Shown one piece after another: positions 61,299-64,000 of a DNA stretch of 64,000 nucleotides (position 1 is the stretch's first letter; each line of letters starts with the position of its first letter). The stretch covers positions 206,536-270,535 of the forward strand of contig CAYGLF010000003.1 of assembly GCA_964350945.1 (NCBI GenBank). The letters run 5' to 3'. This DNA comes from CAYGLF01 sp964350945 (lineage in GTDB: Bacteria; Chlamydiota; Chlamydiia; Chlamydiales; JAAZZY01). Under the pieces are notes generated by a model. The model was given only the letters and a program-made list of their open reading frames with translations. It made no database searches and was not told the origin of the DNA. Position numbers and translations under genes: made by a program.

Positions 61299-63173
61299 AT
61301 GCCTATCCAATCCTTGAATTCTCAAAATTCACTTTCATTAAATTCAGTTTTAAAAGGGAACTATAAAAGACCTCATGGTTCTTCTTACCATGATCTTTTG
61401 GTGATGCAAAACCAAAATTTTAAGAAGCAAATAGACCACTTCTTAAAATTCTCTAAAATGCCTCCTTCTCAAAATCTTTCTACAGCTCTAGGCATTTTAG
61501 AAGGAAAGAGTATTGACACAGCAGAAGATTGCGATTCTTTAGATTGCTCTCCTGAAGACGTTAAACTTATACGCCAAATTTTTGACTACGAAGGACGCGT
61601 TGTCCACTTTATTTCATCGGATGGTACCATTAATTATAAGCTTTCTTATGAGGGTAATGTTACAACGATCATCAATCAAGTTGCAGGAGAAGTTCACCTC
61701 CAGGAAACGGATGACCAAGGGCGACTAGTCCGGGAAGTTTTTCCTTGTGGTTTGGAAATATCCTGGAAGTTTGGTGGAGATTTTTTATCGGAAGTAACCC
61801 TACCAGACCAAAGTAAGGTTGTTTATCAGTATCTTGATCAAGATCATGTGAATATTCAGCGCTTAAGCCCTAATGGAAAGGTTCAATACCAGCATGCTTA
61901 TGAAGCTAAAAATGACAACCTCATACAAGAAGTGTTAATTGGGAAAGCAGGGTCTTTGCAAAGGCAGTATGATGAAACATCCAAAACTCTGACTACCAAA
62001 TCTGCCAGCTTATGCGTTGTAGATCAATTCGATGAGGACCGAAATCTCATTTCGAGGACTTTTAAAGACCCTGCAGTGAAAGATGAATCTACTACATTAA
62101 ATTATCCTGCTGGAGACCTGATTGTTGGTGAGAAAAGGCAACTAGATGATTTAGGAAGGGTAATCTATTATGATGATTTTATATGCTCTTATGATGAAAA
62201 GGGGCGACTTCTACAAAAATCATCTGAAAGTCAAACCATTAACTATAGATATGATGCTTTTGATAGGCTCATTTCAGCAGAAATGGGCAATAAGAAGATT
62301 GAATATACCTATGACCTTTCAGGGCGCAGAGTTTCTAAAACTGTGGCAGAAAATGGAAAAACACATAAAGAATTTTATCTTTATCAGGGCGTGAATCAAA
62401 TAGGTGTCTATAATGAAAATAGAGAGTCTGTTCATTTGAAAGTATTGGGAGCGGCTCTTCATACTCATTTGCCTTTTGCTATAGCCGTAGAGTCCCAAGG
62501 AAAAATTTACGCTCCAATTTATAGCTCAAATTACAACGTTCTTCAGTTAATCGATCAAGATTCCAAAGAAGTGATTCATTATGAGTCATTAAACCCTTTT
62601 GGAGAAAACCTTCAGAATCTAGATCCAATATGTCCTTGGATCTTTGCAACCAAACATTATGATTCAGATACGGGTCTAGTAGATTTTGGAGATCGTCAGT
62701 ATGATCCAACTATTAAGCAATGGACTTCTCCAGATTCGGATCCCAGAGCAGCCGAAGAAGACCTATACTCCTACTGTAATAATAATCCGTTGAAGTATAT
62801 TGATCCCAATGGACAATGGAGAATTAATTTTGGTTTTGCTATTCCTCTAGGAGTGGGAGCTGCAAGAGGAGCTGCATCTGGTGCTGCAGGAGGTCCTCTT
62901 GGAATATTGTTAGGTATTTTAGCTGGGGCCGCGATTGGGTTGGCTGTGGACGCTGTTCAGAAAAAGATTAATGACGATAAAATGGGTGACAATGGACGCC
63001 CAAATAAACAGTACAAAGATGCAGCGAAAGAAGTCGAAAAGAAACTTGGTAGAAAATTGACTCCAGAAGAGTTCGATCAATTTCATGACCTGGTCACAGG
63101 TCAAGGATATGGATATCATGAAATGGCTGAAGAAGGGTTCCATCTTTTTGATGATAGGTATAGAAATAATTAA
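61299..63173 (+). CDS. Short Rhs-repeat polymorphic toxin
   Basis: 624 residues with GGGGA before the ATG. Residues about 80-440 hold YD/Rhs repeats (YDEKGRLLQK, YRYDAFDRLISAEMGNKKIE). The Rhs core is YDSDTGLVDFGDRQYDPTIK to TSPDSDP and ends in DPNGQW near residue 507. After it comes a Gly/Ala-rich hydrophobic stretch (GGPLGILLGILAGAAIGLAV) and a C-terminal toxin-like module with KKLGRKLTPEEFDQFHDLVT and GQGYGYHEMAEEG. The toxin type is not assigned. It is followed 11 bases later by a probable immunity gene. Confidence 0.82.
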   Translation: MPIQSLNSQNSLSLNSVLKGNYKRPHGSSYHDLLVMQNQNFKKQIDHFLKFSKMPPSQNLSTALGILEGKSIDTAEDCDSLDCSPEDVKLIRQIFDYEGRVVHFISSDGTINYKLSYEGNVTTIINQVAGEVHLQETDDQGRLVREVFPCGLEISWKFGGDFLSEVTLPDQSKVVYQYLDQDHVNIQRLSPNGKVQYQHAYEAKNDNLIQEVLIGKAGSLQRQYDETSKTLTTKSASLCVVDQFDEDRNLISRTFKDPAVKDESTTLNYPAGDLIVGEKRQLDDLGRVIYYDDFICSYDEKGRLLQKSSESQTINYRYDAFDRLISAEMGNKKIEYTYDLSGRRVSKTVAENGKTHKEFYLYQGVNQIGVYNENRESVHLKVLGAALHTHLPFAIAVESQGKIYAPIYSSNYNVLQLIDQDSKEVIHYESLNPFGENLQNLDPICPWIFATKHYDSDTGLVDFGDRQYDPTIKQWTSPDSDPRAAEEDLYSYCNNNPLKYIDPNGQWRINFGFAIPLGVGAARGAASGAAGGPLGILLGILAGAAIGLAVDAVQKKINDDKMGDNGRPNKQYKDAAKEVEKKLGRKLTPEEFDQFHDLVTGQGYGYHEMAEEGFHLFDDRYRNN

Positions 63174-63184
63174 AGAGCTCATAT

Positions 63185-64000
63185 ATGGATTTTCATCAAA
63201 CAGAAATAGAAGGATTTATAGAGACTTTTCAATTTTTTAATAAAAGGGTTCCCAATGAACCTGTTAGAAGAGCTTATATCTCTGTTGGTTCACATTTATT
63301 TATCAAGTTTGGAGAAGAACTTGATGGTGAGTTGCCTAATGGTCGTCCTATTAAAAAGAGTCCTTGGACTATCTGGATAGGGGCAAATGTTGATTGGAGG
63401 CTCAGTCAAAATGGTAAATTCATTACAGGATCTTGTCAACCCTATGAAAAAATGAATGCTCAGGTTCAGAAGCTGATTGTAAAAAAGTATTTATCTAGCT
63501 CCATCATTTCTCAATTGATGGACATCCAATTTGAATTTGAAGATGGATATGTACTCACAAGTTTTTTAAGCATACTGTTGAGAGAGCAATGGACTTTGTT
63601 TTGTGAAAACGATAACACAGCAGGCTTAGAAGCAGAACATATAGATCAAGTGAAACAAATCCGAACGCTATCTAGTCATTTTACTATTGAGAATTTATTC
63701 AAAGAAATACCTCTGCCCATAAACCAAAAGGCTTTGATTAATTTTACTCTCGAAGAAACCGATTTACATTTTTTCTTTGAAGATAATTTAACTTTATGCC
63801 TTGATAGATGCAGTTGGAGAGTAGAAAAAAAAGATGAATATTGCATCGGGTCCAATGAATTCACCTTAGATGAGCATCCAAATATCGATCCATATCTTGA
63901 TGATTTCAAGGGGAAAAAGCTCATTAAATCATCTGTGGTTGATCCATTTCAAGACGCAAGATTTGAGTTTGAAGATGGGTCTGTCATCAAAACTTTTTCC
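63185..64000 (+). CDS. Probable immunity protein with duplicated domain, C-terminally cut by the window edge
   Basis: An uninterrupted frame from the ATG at 63185 to the window end encodes at least 272 residues (MDFHQTEIEGFIETFQFFNK at the start). Two halves are alike: WRLSQNGKFITGS with later DIQFEFEDGYVLTSF, and WRVEKKDEYCIGS with later DARFEFEDGSVIKTF. It lies 11 bases after the Rhs stop with AAAGAG before the start, the usual place of an immunity gene. The activity it neutralises is unknown. Confidence 0.7.
   Translation, partial: MDFHQTEIEGFIETFQFFNKRVPNEPVRRAYISVGSHLFIKFGEELDGELPNGRPIKKSPWTIWIGANVDWRLSQNGKFITGSCQPYEKMNAQVQKLIVKKYLSSSIISQLMDIQFEFEDGYVLTSFLSILLREQWTLFCENDNTAGLEAEHIDQVKQIRTLSSHFTIENLFKEIPLPINQKALINFTLEETDLHFFFEDNLTLCLDRCSWRVEKKDEYCIGSNEFTLDEHPNIDPYLDDFKGKKLIKSSVVDPFQDARFEFEDGSVIKTFS

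Noticed and set aside
1..64000. CRISPR array
   Set aside because: No regularly spaced direct repeats of 25-40 bases were seen. The only tandem repeat is the coding 21-mer at 28657-28719.
1..64000. tRNA or rRNA genes
   Set aside because: No TTCGANTC-type T-loop with paired acceptor stems or rRNA-like sequence was noticed by eye; a tRNAscan or Rfam search would settle it.

Overview
The window is AT-rich bacterial DNA from a draft assembly (one 100-N gap at 55198-55297). I infer an obligate intracellular, amoeba- or protist-associated bacterium, most likely an environmental member of the Chlamydiota. The reasons are the density of eukaryotic-like domains (RING fingers, ankyrin repeats, Ser/Thr kinases, a NUDT9-type ADP-ribose hydrolase, a eukaryote-like two-subunit ATP-citrate lyase), the many transporters, and the many single-copy hypothetical genes. 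No rRNA or 16S marker is present, so the phylum is an inference, and no tRNA gene or CRISPR array was seen.

1-6.5 kb is core or transport: the start of typA, a double PspC protein, a TPR-like protein behind a K+/H+ antiporter, and a flavoprotein disulfide reductase with an MFS exporter. 6.5-10.8 kb holds three tandem genes for RING-H2 plus ankyrin proteins, predicted secreted E3 ubiquitin ligases, two of them behind near-consensus sigma-70 promoters. 11-14.2 kb is a two-gene ATP-citrate lyase operon with a 4-base overlap. 14.3-26 kb is mixed housekeeping: two Nudix hydrolases, an AlkB-like dioxygenase, a YheT-type hydrolase, a DUF5993-DsbB pair, a Bcr/CflA exporter, endonuclease III, a GrpB/acetyltransferase-like fusion and a BaiN/HI0933-type flavoprotein.

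26-43.5 kb is richer in candidate host-interaction genes. Two paralogous Ser/Thr kinases share an N-terminal module that also appears at 51.2 kb. A putative R-S-E type ADP-ribosyltransferase sits between two duplicated STAS-less SulP permeases. There is also a possible GT-B-like protein with a hydrophobic N-terminus, a NUDT9-like ADP-ribose pyrophosphatase, a beta-barrel-like outer-membrane protein with a strong terminator, and a 652-residue protein built of about 8 amphipathic repeats. Two copies of an unrecognised small protein family lie at 38.5 and 46.1 kb.

44.9-50.5 kb has a TetR-DoxX operon with a palindromic operator over its promoter, a paired CrcB fluoride channel, an Atg22/UMF1-type MFS protein and a CPBP-like protein. 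51.5-57.6 kb is an ankyrin cluster that includes a caspase-like (clan CD) domain fused to ankyrin repeats. 58.5-61.2 kb is a decayed Tn3-family transposon: a frameshifted tnpA and tnpR with lost 5' ends, plus a 203-bp element bounded by 38-bp Tn3-type inverted repeats that cuts off tnpA. 61.3-64 kb is a short Rhs polymorphic-toxin gene followed by a probable immunity gene that runs off the window.
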